Shown piece after piece: positions 33,736-46,148 of a DNA stretch of 64,000 nt; the first letter of the stretch is position 1; each line of letters opens with the position of its first letter. The position numbers were made by a program, and so were the translations under genes. Location of the stretch: the NCBI GenBank assembly GCA_047967505.1, contig CM106539.1; one strand, 5' to 3'. Origin of the DNA: Dipteris shenzhenensis. Taxonomy: Eukaryota; Polypodiophyta; Polypodiopsida; Gleicheniales. The notes under the pieces are model-generated. The model was given only the letters and a program-made list of their open reading frames with translations. It was not told the DNA's origin and searched no databases.

Positions 33736-35443
33736 TTTTTGTTGTAGTCATCAATAAAAGTGACAAAATAATGACAGCCTCCAATAGATGTAGCTTTAGT
33801 AGTCCACACATTAGAGTGGATTAATTCCAATGGCTTCTTACTCTCTTGAACATGTCTAGGAAATGGTTTCCTTGTGTGTTTTCCAAATTGACAGGCTTCA
33901 CATATTTTATGCATTTCTGCAACCTTGAATTTAGGCAATCCTACAACAATATTTTGGGCCTGCATTGATTTAAGTCACTGTACATTAACATGACCAATGT
34001 GTTTATGCCAAATATCGATATCTGCAACTACACTGATCCCATGTGCAAACATTGCTGCACTCAATTCAGGCATGTCTGCCTCCAACATAAACATCTTGCC
34101 CTTCTTCTTTCCTTTTGCTATCAAGCTATCGTTATTTTTCATATCCTCAACAAAGCATCCATGAGGATTAAATCTGACTTGCAAGCCCTCCTCAACCATT
34201 TGGCCAACAGAAACTAGGTTCTTGGTGATATTCGGGACATGAAATACATCAGATAGATATTTCTTTTTCCCATCCTACATAGACAAAGGAATTTTACCAA
34301 TCTGCACAATAGGATGTGCAGTATCATCACTAGTCTCCACAAATCCTGGTCTTTCCATTTTCCTTGCATCCTACATCCATTCTGCATGACCTGTCATGTG
34401 GTTTGATGCACCTGAGTCAACATACCACACATCATTGCTTTCTTCTGCAATTGTCATAGAATTGGTCATGTGTTGCACCATAAACAGATGCTCTTTTCTG
34501 TCATCACCTGTCTACTAGAAGATGCATAATTCCCTTGCTGCAATTTTCCATTTATGATGTCATTCTACTTTCTATAGCAATCTTTAGCCATATGACCCAT
34601 TTTACCATAGTAATAGCATTCAATATTACTGTTTGCATTTTGGCCTCTCTACCATCCACCACGACCTCTTTGGCTCCCCTTGCCTCTAGAGTTACCATGT
34701 CCTCCTCCATAGGACTGGTTTTCTCGAGTTTTTTGCATATTCTGATTTCTACCATGGCCTCCAGATCGTGGCCTGCTCTACCTCTGCCTCTACCTCTTCC
34801 AGCATTTGAGTAGAAGATAGTTTCTTTTGAAGTTCCTCCTGAAGAAGATGCACCACCATTTCTCTGCTCTTCAGAAATTAGAAGAGCAAACAACACCTCA
34901 AAATTAGGAAATTTTTCCTGGATGGCAATGGATGTCCAGAACTGTGCATAATCCTTTCCTAGACCATTCAAGGTCATAGAAACTAAATCATCATCTTCCA
35001 CTGATGACCCAATGGAAGCAAGTGCATCTGCAATTTTCTTCACCTTCATGTGGTAGTCATTGATGCTCATATTTTCTCTTTGCACATTGTGCAACCCCTG
35101 CTTGAGCTGCATTTTCCTGGCTTGCATATTTGTGCTGTACATTTTTGCCAAAGTATCCCATGCCTCCTTTGGCGTACTTGCATCTTGAATATGCACAATC
35201 ATAGAATCTGAAATACTGATAGATAACTAGTACATAACTTTTCTGGCTCTCTCATGCCATCCTTTAAATGCCTGCATTTCCTATTGATTGGGAACATTAG
35301 GAAGAACTGGTTCTTCTTCGTTTCCTGTAATGAACTCCCAATAGCCTTTTCCATAAGGAAATTCATCATTCTAAACTTCCATGCTTAGAAGTTATTCTTA
35401 TCAAGCTTTTCATGACAATCTGTGAAAGAGAATCAGACGCCAT
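33729..35443 (-). pseudogene. gag-pol: C5 gag, protease and partial integrase
   Basis: ATG at 35,443 (minus strand). A one-base deletion after about ten codons shifts the frame (CACTGAAAAG in sister copies reads CATGAAAAG). Gag then reads through 35,202-34,552 (SINDYHMKVKKIADAL, GRGRGRAG). The protease YVDSGASNHMTG lies near 34,410 in interrupted frames, and IWHKHIGHVNVQ marks the pre-integrase domain at 33,975-34,050. The remaining integrase stops after [10 protein letters not shown]. Several stops; inactive. Confidence 0.8.
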
Positions 35444-36316
35444 TACAGAACACTGCAAAATATTCTATCACTGTAAAAAACATAGCTTTTGCCTAACAAG
35501 GGCAAATCTGCAAAACTGACGAAAGTGATATTTGACCACATAGTCACTTCCTACTGATGATTTTGCATGAACAGGCAATAAGGATGATTCTGTAACTCCC
35601 AATATCTCTGTGCACAGGCATACGTGCACAGGCATACGATGCAATTTTTGCGGCAACTTTTCACTGACCTGCAAAGCAGTGGTCGCACAGAAAAAGCAGG
35701 GCCTTTTTCTCAGTGCTTGCGGAGAACTTCCGCGTCCAAAATGGGCCTTGAAATGGTCTCAAATCAGAAAAATATTGCCCTGTCGCCACACCGTGAAGGG
35801 CGTCTCAATCTAAGACAATGCACTCTTGCACTTTCCGGCTGTGCTACCTGTAGAGATTTGCTTTCAAACTCGAAAAAGGAAAGCAACACTGGTCCTTTTA
35901 CCAGGATACCGTGAACTTGGTTTGCTTTCTTGAGCTCCTTACCACGAACCAGGCTCTGATACCATGTGAAGATAGTGGGAGAGAAGGAAGGAGTCTCACT
36001 TGCGGCTTTCTCACATACACAATGGGGGAATACACACAAAGGTGGAGGCTGAAAACAATTTTCCTCTTCTTAGTTGTGAAAGCCAAAAGAACTCTAGTAC
36101 AAAGAAATAGAAGAACCCTATATGTGGGTCTCAAACCAAACTCAGCTAACAAAGGTGGCATACTAACTGAGCCATGAACTAGAGTACATAAGGATAGCTG
36201 TCATCCAGCTATTATTCATGGGTGGTGTACCAACCGCATCTATAGCTGACAAGTCGGTGACATAAATGCACAACAGTCACCCTGGCATATCATGAGTGGA
36301 GCTCGATATCTCAACA
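33736..36316 (-). mobile_element. C5: Ty1/copia element, 3' truncated
   Basis: Minus-strand family-A copy with a complete 5' LTR (35,965-36,316), a perfect primer-binding site (GGCTCTGATACCA at 35,952-35,964 on the plus strand), a leader, gag, protease and the first part of integrase. It ends abruptly at about 33,736, a few codons after the first catalytic aspartate (TFIDDY). The LTR abuts the G2 gag at 36,317. Confidence 0.85.
35965..36316 (-). repeat. C5 5' LTR (family A, 352 bp)
   Basis: Full-length copy of the family-A LTR. Because C5 has this LTR joined to the same leader as C4, family A is the usual 5' LTR, and the variant B LTR of C4 is the exception. Confidence 0.85.
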
Positions 36317-37158
36317 CATCCATGGACATGAAGCTGAAAGAAGACATGATTCACGCCATGGATCAAAAGCTTCACTTGTCTGAGCTGCCACGTCAGACTT
36401 ATCCATGGCGAGAAAATGTTTGGTGTCCACACTGCATGGCCAATCATAGAGCACATGAGTGCCCAGCCCTAAGAGCCAGGATCACTACACAAACAAATCC
36501 ACTGACAAGGTCGTGGTGCCATATCTGCATCGTTGGCGACCATGATGAAAACATTTGCATCTTCAACATGTGCAATAACCTGCCTCAACCTCAACAATAC
36601 CAACCGGCACACATGCTAGTGTATAGGCAACCGGCACTTGCACAAGCACCCCCTGCTCTGAGGCTAAATCATGTTCCCGTCCGAACACAAGTCCCGCAAC
36701 TACTCAATAATCCAAATACATGAGTCCCATACCCAAGAGCACCAAATCCAACTCCTCAGGCAGTTCCAATACATCAACTGCAAACCGAGGAAGTAGACTC
36801 GCCATTCGGGTATGAAGCAGAGTACCCAATGTACTATGTAGAACGTGCAAAGTGTCTAATACTAGTCTACACAAATCAAGTTCGACCCAATGCATATCAA
36901 GCACCAATCAAGTGCTATGGGTGTGGAGAAAATCACCGAATCACAGAGTGCCCTCATCGTGGTAGCCCCACTACTTTCCAACCACTCTGTAGAGATTGTG
37001 ACATAGGACATGCCTGGATGAATTGTCCCATGAAAAATAAGGTCCCACAACAAACAAAGGTTAAGCCTGACATCCCAATCGGCATCATTGGTGTGGACCA
37101 TCAAAGTCTAGGGCCGGCAAGCATAATATCACAACCTGTGAATGTAATTACATGCTAG
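36317..37158 (+). pseudogene. gag: G2 gag with four CCHC-like knuckles
   Basis: Four knuckle-like motifs: CPHCMANHRAHEC (near 36,427), CHICIVGDHDENIC (near 36,520), CYGCGENHRITEC (near 36,913) and CRDCDIGHAWMNC (near 36,987). Three have C-x2-C-x3-H-x4-C and only one has the canonical C-x2-C-x4-H-x4-C. The linker between the pairs is proline- and glutamine-rich. A stop at 36,721 and others at about 37,156 break the frame. These would bind RNA in a gag polyprotein. No capsid part is visible because C5 occupies the left side. Confidence 0.6.
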
Positions 37159-37584
37159 TAGAAAGAGGCCACCAAGGACCCTAACATTCCAATCCAACTT
37201 AGACAACTTCTTAAAAAGAAAGCACAACTACCTCCACCTCCGCCAAGCAACGAGTAGCCAAGCTCATCCACATCAACTCCCAAGCCTCAAATAAAAGAAG
37301 CTCGATACCCAAATGCAGAGGTGGAGAAGGCTCATTTTCAAGCACTTCAACAATGGGTACAAAAGGAGCAAGCTCAATTTGAGGCTGAGAAACAAGCTCA
37401 AAACCCAATCCATGACTTGGCCCCACAAAGTATTGATACTGTACTCGAGCCTCTGCTCCAACAACAGACTCCACAACATAATGTAGGGCCACGTCAAATT
37501 GAAGGAGTCACACTCTCTAGCATCCTGAGTTGCCCTATATCTATTCCCAATGAAATCCTCCTACAGAATAGTCACAATCTCTGA
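37159..37584 (+). pseudogene. G2 linker, gag to protease
   Basis: Proline-rich and glutamine-rich coding remnant (QALQQWVQKEQAQFEAEKQA), interrupted by stops near 37,160 and 37,255. No catalytic motif. Confidence 0.4.
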
Positions 37585-38104
37585 GAGAGTTTCAAAGGAT
37601 GGATTGAACTTGCAAATCCCCCTCCCTCCACCTATGAACGACATCGAAGATATCCCTATGCGGATGGGTGAGAGAGATGACATATGCAACATTACTATGC
37701 CTTTGATTCATAAGGCATATAATGAAGTCCAAGACATAGTGGATGGTGGAGCAGGTGTAAATCTCCTATCAAAGGAGCTCTATGATGAATGGGGTCTCCC
37801 ACCAATGCAAAAGGCTACTTTCAACATATGCCTTGCCAATGATTCATGGGCTAAACCCTTGGGAATTTTTAAATGTTGTTGGGAGGTTTCCTTTAGTCTC
37901 AATCCAATGAAATGTGCATTCATGGTCTGTAGTTATTACTGCTTGCTGGGACATGTCATCAATGCAATAGACCCTGACAAGGTGGCGGTGTTCATGCAAG
38001 CCCGCACCAACAAGCCCAAACAAATTCTTGTGGGTCCTAGGCTAAATCTAGTGGCACAGATAGCACCTGTGTTTCCTAGCTCACATGGCCATTCCATTGA
38101 ATGA
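37585..38104 (+). pseudogene. pol: G2 protease joined to the end of reverse transcriptase
   Basis: The protease loop is IVDGGAGVNLLSKELYDEWG near 37,737 (the usual D-[ST]-G-A is D-G-G-A), followed by ICLANDSWAKPLGI. The frame then runs directly into LLGHVINAIDPDKVAVFMQA near 37,940, which matches the gypsy reverse transcriptase thumb (LGH..…DP.K). All palm motifs, including YxDD, are missing between them, so this is a large in-frame-looking deletion at about 37,920. Confidence 0.6.
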
Positions 38105-38467
38105 TTGGTGCATGTAGCGCACAAGGCCTTTTTCTAGTCAAAAGAATGTGACAAAACCTATCGTCAACTCAAAGTTCAACTATCCAAAGCACCAGTTCTA
38201 ATACCTCCAAATTGGGACAAAATGTTCCATGTCTTTGTGGATGCTTCTAATCATGTAGCGGGCAACTTGATGCAAGAAGAGATGGTGGGATGGTACGTGC
38301 CCATCTACTATGCCAGCCATAGACTTTGCATACCTGAGAGGAATTACTTGGTGATGATGGAATGTGAGGGCTTGGGGATGATCTTTTCAGTGAAGAAATT
38401 CCACCACTATCTCTTGGGTCACTGTTTCATGTTCCATGTGGATCCCTGTGTGCACATTACACAATGA
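38105..38467 (+). pseudogene. pol: G2 RNase H domain
   Basis: FHVFVDASNHVAGNLMQEE, PIYYASHRLCIPERNYLVMM and HHYLLGHCFMFHVD are typical of gypsy RNase H (consensus …VDAS……YAS..L…ERNY…E.E.L…..K..HYL……..D). The catalytic aspartate of VDAS and the E of ECEGLG are present. A stop at 38,102 separates it from the thumb segment, and it ends at 38,465. Confidence 0.65.
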
Positions 38468-38803
38468 CACATAAGATGTTCAGCTTTGACACGTTTGGCA
38501 TGCAGCCACATACAATTTTCTTACTTTTTTAATTTTCTTTCTCTTCCCTTCACCTTATCTTCTGGATTTTATTCTCGAAGGAGAAGGATGAGCAACAAAT
38601 TAAGAGGGGGAAATGCATGTTATGTACCTTATCTAGTAAGTTGTACTCATTGTACAGGCTTCCACTACATAATTACTATGCTCACACATGCACATACTAC
38701 TTTGATTCTTTTTAGTTTCGGATGCTATCATATGTACCAAACGAAATCCACAAAAAGATCTTGTACATCACCCTCTACTTACCCAGTGCAATTGAAGAGG
38801 GGA

Positions 38804-38941
38804 TGTTGAGGATGGTGTAAATTGCACCATACCTTAAGGGCATTAAAGGCCAACATTAGCCCTAACTCTAAGGGGTCCTCATGTATATATTCATGATTAT
38901 GTTCAACAAAACATAGTGTACAAGTAGCTATATCATGTGCA

Positions 38942-39012
<71 letters not shown>
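38804..39012. repeat. Possible G2 3' LTR start, with (CT)n(CA)n at 38,945-39,012
   Basis: TGTTGAGGATGG at 38,804 follows a purine tract. The distal end of this LTR was not found. A CT tract (38,945-38,986) runs directly into a CA tract (38,987-39,012). Confidence 0.4.
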
Positions 39013-41262
39013 TCCCACCCACTTCATCAAGGAGTGAACCTCGTTGATCATGAAGAAGATGAATCCAAGAAAGATTTCAAGGCATGGAAGAAGGATGAGC
39101 TCAAAAATATCAAGCACTAGAGCAAGCACCCAAAGAATAGGGCCAAAGCCACACAAGCAAACATCAATAGGGTAGAGCAAGAGAATATCGAATTGAAGAT
39201 ATGGGCTACCATGTTACAAGCTCAAGTCCACATTGCCTTGAACATCTCAGTGTGCAATCCAAGCTCACAAAGGTCTAGGCATGGCTAATGAGTGAAGGGT
39301 TAAGCATCTTTGATGGGTGCCAATACCAATGTGATAAACTATCAGCAAAGGTCAAAAACCTTTTACAATTTTTGACCCTATCAATGAAGGTTGAAAATAT
39401 GATCAAAAAGCTAAAGGTGGCATAGAAGCAAAAGGCAAAGGTGGTGTAGGATAGGGGCATCTGCTTCAATGATGGTAGGAACTTCATCAAAGGCCACCCC
39501 CAACAACAAAATTACATAAAAGAACATAAAATCTATGAATGTCTTTGCAAATAGCAAAAACCTTGACAGCATGAAAGGAGGGGATAAAGGAGGAAGAAAG
39601 GAGGGGACAAAGAATAAGGGTTGAATTTATGAAGGTGATGGAGGGGAGGAAAAGAGGTTAGGAGAGATGGCTAAATTTAGGGGGGATGGATGGTAGGGGA
39701 TGGATGAGAGAAGGATAGAGATGGATGGGAGATGGAGAAAGAGGAAAAGGGGGATGGACAGGTGACTTAAAAGGAGAAGACAATAGGGGAGAAAGAGGGT
39801 AATGTCACCATTACCACCACGATTGGAATTTATTTAGCCATGCAGAACCCTTCAATGCTAACATCATATTACAGTGTGGTATTTATTTATGTCAAAAAAA
39901 ACTTGGTCTTACAATTGAAAGCCTCATAGTAAGCATCAATACTTGAATGTTTTTTACTATTTTAGTGACATATTTAACGATGATGTCCTATTCTGATAGG
40001 TTTTTCTATACTTATTCTATATTGATGTCATATCAATGCTTAGATCGAGTTATTTCAATTCTTAGGGTGTTTTATTTTCAGTTCTCTAGATGAAAACTAT
40101 ATTTCAATGATAGATAATTATTGGTTTTGCATATTTCATAATAAAGTCTTATGGGATTAAATTTATTGATTTGCAAACATTGTAGCGCACCTCAAATGTG
40201 GGAGCAAAATGCTAGGGATTACATATTCACCTAATCACATGCACATTTTTGCGTGATTTATGTTTGTGAATATCTTTTCAGCAAAATGACACACCTAATG
40301 ATGGCAAGACCTTTTCGGTCTAAAAATACCAAAAAAACCAAAAATCTACTACCAATAGTAATACTAATATTACCAATAAAAGTCAAATATACTATTAATA
40401 AAAAATTTACCACTGGTAGCATATATCATTACTATCGACAAAGGCGAAAGTATTGTTGGCAAGATATTAAACCAGCAATATTAATAGCACTACCAGCATT
40501 AAGGGGATAGTACCATAGTAACATGCATACTACCACCACTAATGACTCTATTACCAGTAGTTTAGTAGGACTAATGTTGGTGGTACTTTAACTACAACCC
40601 GCCTATAGAAGAGACTATTTAATCAAAAAAAATCCACAAATCATTAATTAGTTAAAGTCAAGTGATTTAAGCTTATAAGCATCATCACTTCATCATTTAT
40701 GATTGCAAGAAACTATATTAAAAGCACTATCACAAGGAATGTTTCACCTAAACCAAAGCCCGAGGCATGGGCAAAAATTCAACCACCAAGTTTAGCCCTT
40801 ACAATGTTTTGTCTCAATAAAATACAAGCCTTGAAAACTAGTATTGATGCATATTTTCCATATACATTGAGTGTGGAGTTAGGCATTGAAATCTTGATTG
40901 TTGAGCATTTGTTCATCCTCATTAAATACTTGCTCTATAAAATTCACTGCATTTCTAGAAAAATGATGTTTATTATGCTTTCTCCTATGTGCCTACATAA
41001 ATGTAAAAGGTACAAAGATTTAGAAAGGACAAAATAAAATATTTTTTCCTTCCTAAACTTTTGACCTTTAATATTCGTATAGGTACAACTTTATAAAACT
41101 ACATGAGATTTTACAAAGGAAGGATTATACAAAGAGGACGACCACACATTCTATAGTCAGGATTGTCAATGCCTTTATACCCAAAGCATATGAGAATATG
41201 CATCACAAGTATAAACCATGGAGGGTTCTATGTTTCCAGCTACATTTGTAATTTCTTGCCTC
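39013..41262. other. No gene recognised; AT-rich
   Basis: No supported coding sequence. At 40,320-40,620 a degenerate ACCA(A/G)TA/TACTAA vocabulary recurs many times (for example TACCAATAG, TACCACTGGTAG, TACCAGTAG), and the same vocabulary returns at 41,870-42,060. Confidence 0.4.
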
Positions 41263-41530
41263 CTACATAAAGCTCTCGTCTCCATACTTCTAGCTTTTCA
41301 AAGGAAAACCCGAGAAGCATAGACTCATTTCAAGATGATCTCTCCAAATATAAATTGGCACCTCACATGAACATAAAAGCAAGTTGTACTTGCTTGCTTC
41401 CTACTTAAAGCTCTCGTCTCCATAATTATAGCTTTTCAAAGGAAAACCTGAGAAGCATAGACTCATTTCAAGTTAATCTCTCCAAATATAAATTGGCACC
41501 TCACATGAACATAAAGGAAAGTTGTACTAG
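41263..41530. repeat. Tandem duplication, 138-bp offset
   Basis: The block beginning CTACATAAAGCTCTCGTCTC at 41,263 recurs from 41,401 (CTACTTAAAGCTCTCGTCTC), with few differences through to GAACATAAA near each end. Confidence 0.85.
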
Positions 41531-42352
41531 GAGCCCAATCCAAAAAAAAGGGCCAAAATAACGTCTTGGAAATATCATTACCTCAATTAATCTCTATTGC
41601 ATTCACTAGCTTGTAGTTGTGGTAAACTCTTAACCAAATATCCTATAAATGGGAGCAATTGACCACTTTTGCAACCTCAGTGAACACTCTCTCTCACGCT
41701 CCTTGTCTTTCACTCAATTGTGGTCAAAGACACCTTAGCCACCTCTCTCTCACCCACCTTACCCCATCATGCTAGGTGCAGGAGCCATGGACTATAGCGA
41801 AATGAAGAGCGTTCATGCCTCACAAGCCTTTTATAAGGAAAAAATGGGTGAGAAACCCAATAAATATCATTGTTGGTAAATGTCATAATACCATCAGTAT
41901 TTATTATAATGCCAGTGGTATATAGACTATTACTACAGTAATACTAAATGTCCTATCGACATTATAGCTATAACTATCGGTATTATAGCTATTACTATTG
42001 GTATCATATCTATTATGGACAATGGTATTGTCTATTACCACTAGTATATTTATCCAATTCACCATTGAATCTCTTTAGATACAAATGTGATATGTTATTT
42101 TCATTGTATTTTGGACCAAAAGTTACAATCGTGAATGACGTGAAAATGTCTCATAATCCTTGGCAATGGCAAAGTCATTTTGATTGCATATGTAAGAAGA
42201 TATGTGCATAATGTAAGGGTGTCATAAGTAGAAAATTTTGTATAGCTAATAAACCATAAGTACATGTACAAAACATGACGAGAAATGAGCATGAGAATTC
42301 ACACTTGCTTAAATCAATGGCCTTATGTGACATTTGATATTTATTTCAATAT
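41531..42352. other. No gene recognised; AT-rich
   Basis: Contains the second block of TACTA/ACCATT-type motifs (41,870-42,060). No domain. Confidence 0.3.
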
Positions 42353-42601
42353 GTGGATATTCTATTTGAGTTCGATGAAGAGGTACTAGATGAAAGGTGG
42401 CACGCTGCACCCCATGAATCACAATGGAATCCAAACTATCGATCTTTACTAAAAGAAGCACGAGTAAAAATGAGAAGAGGCATGAGGGAAGCCCAAAAAT
42501 GTGAATATCTATCGAACAAGAGTAATTATGACCAAGATGATGCAACACACAACATGGTGTATGCATATTTTGATCCAGATCCAAGGAATGAAGATGAATA
42601 A
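42353..42601 (+). other. Unrecognised ORF, 82 codons
   Basis: A charged, non-repetitive open frame starting MDILFEFDEEVLDERW and ending in an acidic tail (YFDPDPRNEDE). Amino-acid use looks protein-like rather than repeat-derived, but no family is recognised and both flanks contain stops. It may be a fragment of a decayed transposase or plant gene. Confidence 0.25.
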
Positions 42602-43412
42602 TAGGACTTTCTAGGAGAGAGGCTATAGAGCTGCAGCCCATGAGACCTAAGGAGGCTTGATTAAAGATGAAGCAAATACACTGTCATATACAAGATCTAA
42701 CATATCTCGTCTTGCAACAATTCTTCTCATATTAGACCTACAAGCTACCTATGCATGGTCTAACATAACTTCCATCCTCTTTTTCTAAAAAGCCTATGGA
42801 ATCATATAGTAGGAGATAAAGAGAATTGAAAGCACCACAAGGGCTTGAGGGACATTGGAGTAAAGAGGAGTATGTGGCCAATATTGATGAATGGGAAGGT
42901 GAAGTTACTAAAGGCACTCGAGGACTTTATTCCAATGGAAGATATTAGGTATGTCAAGCATGAAAACCCAATAGGTTACGCGCACTGTTTGAAGGGTGCC
43001 TTTATCCCACTGAGGGAAAACTAAGTGGTCTAAAGTCACATGATTGGCACAAGATCATATAGGTAATTATAATCTATTTGGCGTATTCCATATTTTTATG
43101 CCGAAAGCATATCTAAATAAATCCATTGCACATTTTAATACGTGACCTTTGTAATAGTATGTGCTTCTAGTAACACTTCAAGGTTGCTTAATGGAGAAGG
43201 TAAAGAGTACCATCAAAAAATTATGCTCTTTTGTGAGGTGTGCATCTCAAAATCATGATTCACCATTAAAGTGCATTTGTTTTCTTCCACATACATAGTT
43301 GCATTTTTTAATATCTTGCAGATTTTTTAACAATATCCATTCTAGATATTCAACTACATCTAGTTATCCATCTAGTGGATTAACTGGTATATGTAGGAAC
43401 TATGCATAGTCA
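42602..43412. other. No gene recognised
   Basis: AT-rich, stop-rich spacer between two short unrecognised ORFs. Confidence 0.3.
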
Positions 43413-43631
43413 ATGGATGTTCTTCTTGGAGTGTTTCATGAAAGTTTTGAAAGGGTTTGTGAGGCAAAAGGCATGGCTAGAATGCAGCATGATAGAAGGT
43501 TGGTTTGTACAAGAATCAATGTTTTATGTGACAAAGTTTCTCATGCAATGGAATACACCTCGCAGATGATAGGGATGATCCAAGAGTTGAAGGAAACATG
43601 GCACAAGGGAAAGGCATGCAAAGAAAGATGA
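43413..43631 (+). other. Unrecognised ORF, 72 codons
   Basis: Open frame MDVLLGVFHESFERVCEAKG and onward, predicted largely helical and ending in a basic stretch (ETWHKGKACKER). No family recognised. Possibly from the same decayed gene as 42,353-42,601. Confidence 0.22.
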
Positions 43632-44857
43632 GTGAGTGTTACATTGGAGTTAAAAGATGAACACATTTTGTCTCTATAACTACAAGGGAATGGAGAAATG
43701 GATTGGAAGATATGAAGAGGCAAAAAGAAAATGATAGGAAGACAAAAGAGTCTTTAGAAGAAGCAATAGGGGGGCGAGGTATCCAGAAAGGTTATGTGTA
43801 TTGCCAAGCAAATGCGAAACTAAATGGCTCCAAGCTACAATTACAGACACCATCATAGGGGAGAGGTAAGAGTAGTAGGAAACTAGATTTTGCCAAGGGT
43901 TGTGATCTCCATGTAAGTTGTGGTCTTCTCCATTTATGATTCTCATAATGAGAAAAAATATTTTGCAATGATTTCTTTGAAATACTAAAAAAATTATTTT
44001 ATGTTTAGTATATTTCGTTCAATACCATGTGCTCACATGGCTTGTCACATTCACATAGAGAAGATGGATGTGAAGCTAACACATTTGATCGTGGAGTCAC
44101 AGCAAATTCTTCTCCTAAGAGAGTCAAGTGAGTGCTAGGGACACCAAAGTCAGCTAGATTACTATGGAACCAGAAAAGCCATCATGGAGCTTTTGGCATG
44201 TTATATTGGATGTGGAATGGTTCAAAGTGTGTAGATGCACTCAAGCTCACCATCTATCAACCCGCACTTTCACGTGTAAATATTAACTTGTAGATTGTAG
44301 CGATTGGCATGCCACGCAAGATGAATTGAAAAAGTATATCCATTGGATTCATCACCATGATAGATATGGAATGTGTCTTCATTGTGCAAAGCTGGGCTAC
44401 TGAGGGTGCGGTCATAAGTCAATTCTTGCACCTAAATGTTGAGCTACAGTATGACAACTGGCTAGCATTTGGACCGCCAACATTCCTTGGATGGGCAGAA
44501 ACGAGGGATGAAGGTGGGTGCGCAACAAAGCTTTTGGGGGGGGGGGGGGAGGGAGGGTGTAGGAAGCAGGGAGTTAAGGGTTGGAATGAAGGAGGAAGGG
44601 GAGGGTAACTTTGGCTAGAGGGGACGCCTAAGAGAGAGACACACACTAACACAAGTATACATAGAGAGACAGAGACATTGATAGAGACAACGACAAAGAC
44701 ATAAGGGTAAGGTGGGGGAGGGAGACAATGAGAGCGATGATGATGATGTCATAAGGGTTAGAGGAAGGGGTAAGGGTAGGGGAAAGAGGGGAAGAAACAC
44801 AAGAGAGTGTGAAGGGATGACGGAAGGGAAAAGCCATAGAAAAAGAAAAAGGAAGTT
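43632..44857. other. No gene recognised; G- and GA-rich tracts
   Basis: A G run interrupts the sequence at about 44,536-44,549, and GA/CA-rich low-complexity sequence spans about 44,620-44,830. No supported coding sequence. Confidence 0.35.
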
Positions 44858-45260
44858 GTGAGATGTGAGGAAACCATATTCTCAGTTGGTTCTTCCCTAT
44901 TGCTATGCTCTTTGCATGGAATCTGTGGCTCCATGACTGAGAGCAAGCGATTAGTCCAGGTAATGCACAATGGCGAAGAACCTTCTCCACTTAGCTTCAA
45001 TTCATGCATGAACATGTGTGGTTCACCACTAGGTGTATGAGAAGCATGGATGTATGTCATAGTGATGGAATTGATATAATGCCCAAGTGGCATTCGCTTT
45101 TGCTCTCCCACTATGTCCCTTTTGCTCTCCCACTATGTCCCAATCCTTTTCCATGTTGGTTGTAACAAGCAAGAGGAAGATGTGTTGGCTTTGGATTTTT
45201 GTATGCTTGGATGTCGTGGTAAGGCCCCGGTAAGGCATCCAATTGAACGACATTCAATTG
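44858..45260 (+). pseudogene. PPR-like remnants, upstream block
   Basis: Two short plus-strand segments resemble parts of pentatricopeptide repeats. CGSMTESKRLVQVMHNG near 44,925 resembles the (K)CGS(I/M)..A..VF..M segment. GCNKQEEDVLALDFCMLG near 45,160 parallels GYNKQDEYVLALYLHAWM at 47,450 and the PPR consensus GY...G....AL.LF..M. Frames are short. The similarity is modest but the second segment is supported by its better preserved copy downstream. PPR proteins bind organelle RNA; nothing functional remains here. Confidence 0.35.
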
Positions 45261-45797
45261 TACACACACACACACACACACACACCCACCCCTATATATA
45301 TCAGATAGCTATTGCCCAAATACGCTCAATACAATCATCCCAAATTTTTCCAACACTCATACTTGGCCTAATAGCCAAGTATGTCTTAACATTTTTCCAA
45401 ATACTTCATCTCAAAAAGGGAGAAGCTTAATTTCAAGGGAAAACTGTCAATGCCTTCCCCTCAATACCATTGGGTATAATGTTAGAAAATGGTTGAAAAG
45501 GCATGTATTCATAAAGATCTATCCCTTCGCTCATATTCCTTTTTAAAAGAATTTATATTAATACTTTATTTCCTTTTGGAGGCCTGAGAGAGAGAGAAAG
45601 CTATATTATATATACAATATTTATTTAGGTTTTACATTTTGTGTTTAGTTTATATATGGTAGAGTGTGTAAGGTTGTAGCAGCTCAGAGAAATGATGTGG
45701 CTATGGATCACTTTGCAAAGATACCCAAACATGGTACATGGCAAATTAACATGTAGACAAGAGAGAGAGAGAGAGAAAGAGAGAAGGGGGGGGGGAG
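45261..45797. other. No gene recognised; (CA)n at about 45,262-45,284
   Basis: Short CA tract followed by AT-rich sequence and GA-rich tracts. No domain. Confidence 0.35.
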
Positions 45798-46110
45798 GGT
45801 ATATGCACATTTGCTTAACTCATGGTATAGCCATTGATCAATTAACGTGCTAGAGAGAGAAAGAGAGAGAGAATGCAAAACATATTTGCGGCTACAATTT
45901 TTGTGACTTAGTTTCCATGGTAGTTTCAAAATGAATGTGTGTTGCTTCAAAGCCTTCTACTACACATTCTTCCATCTGATTTACATTCTTCCTTCAAATT
46001 TAAGATCCTAGAAAAGGATGTGTCCATGTGCGGCCAAGGGTAACCGAATTCAATAAAGGAAAGTTTTCTACAATTGATATTTTTGGAAGTTGATCTCAAG
46101 CATTCTGGCC

Positions 46111-46148
<38 letters not shown>

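Larger units (their letters stand above)
36317..38803 (+). mobile_element. G2: second Ty3/gypsy remnant
   Basis: Gag with several zinc knuckles, a protease, the very end of a reverse transcriptase and an RNase H follow each other on the plus strand. The body of the reverse transcriptase and all of integrase are missing. GAAGAGGGGA followed by TGTTGAGG at 38,804 looks like a polypurine tract and the start of a 3' LTR. The left end is cut at the C5 LTR. Confidence 0.65.
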
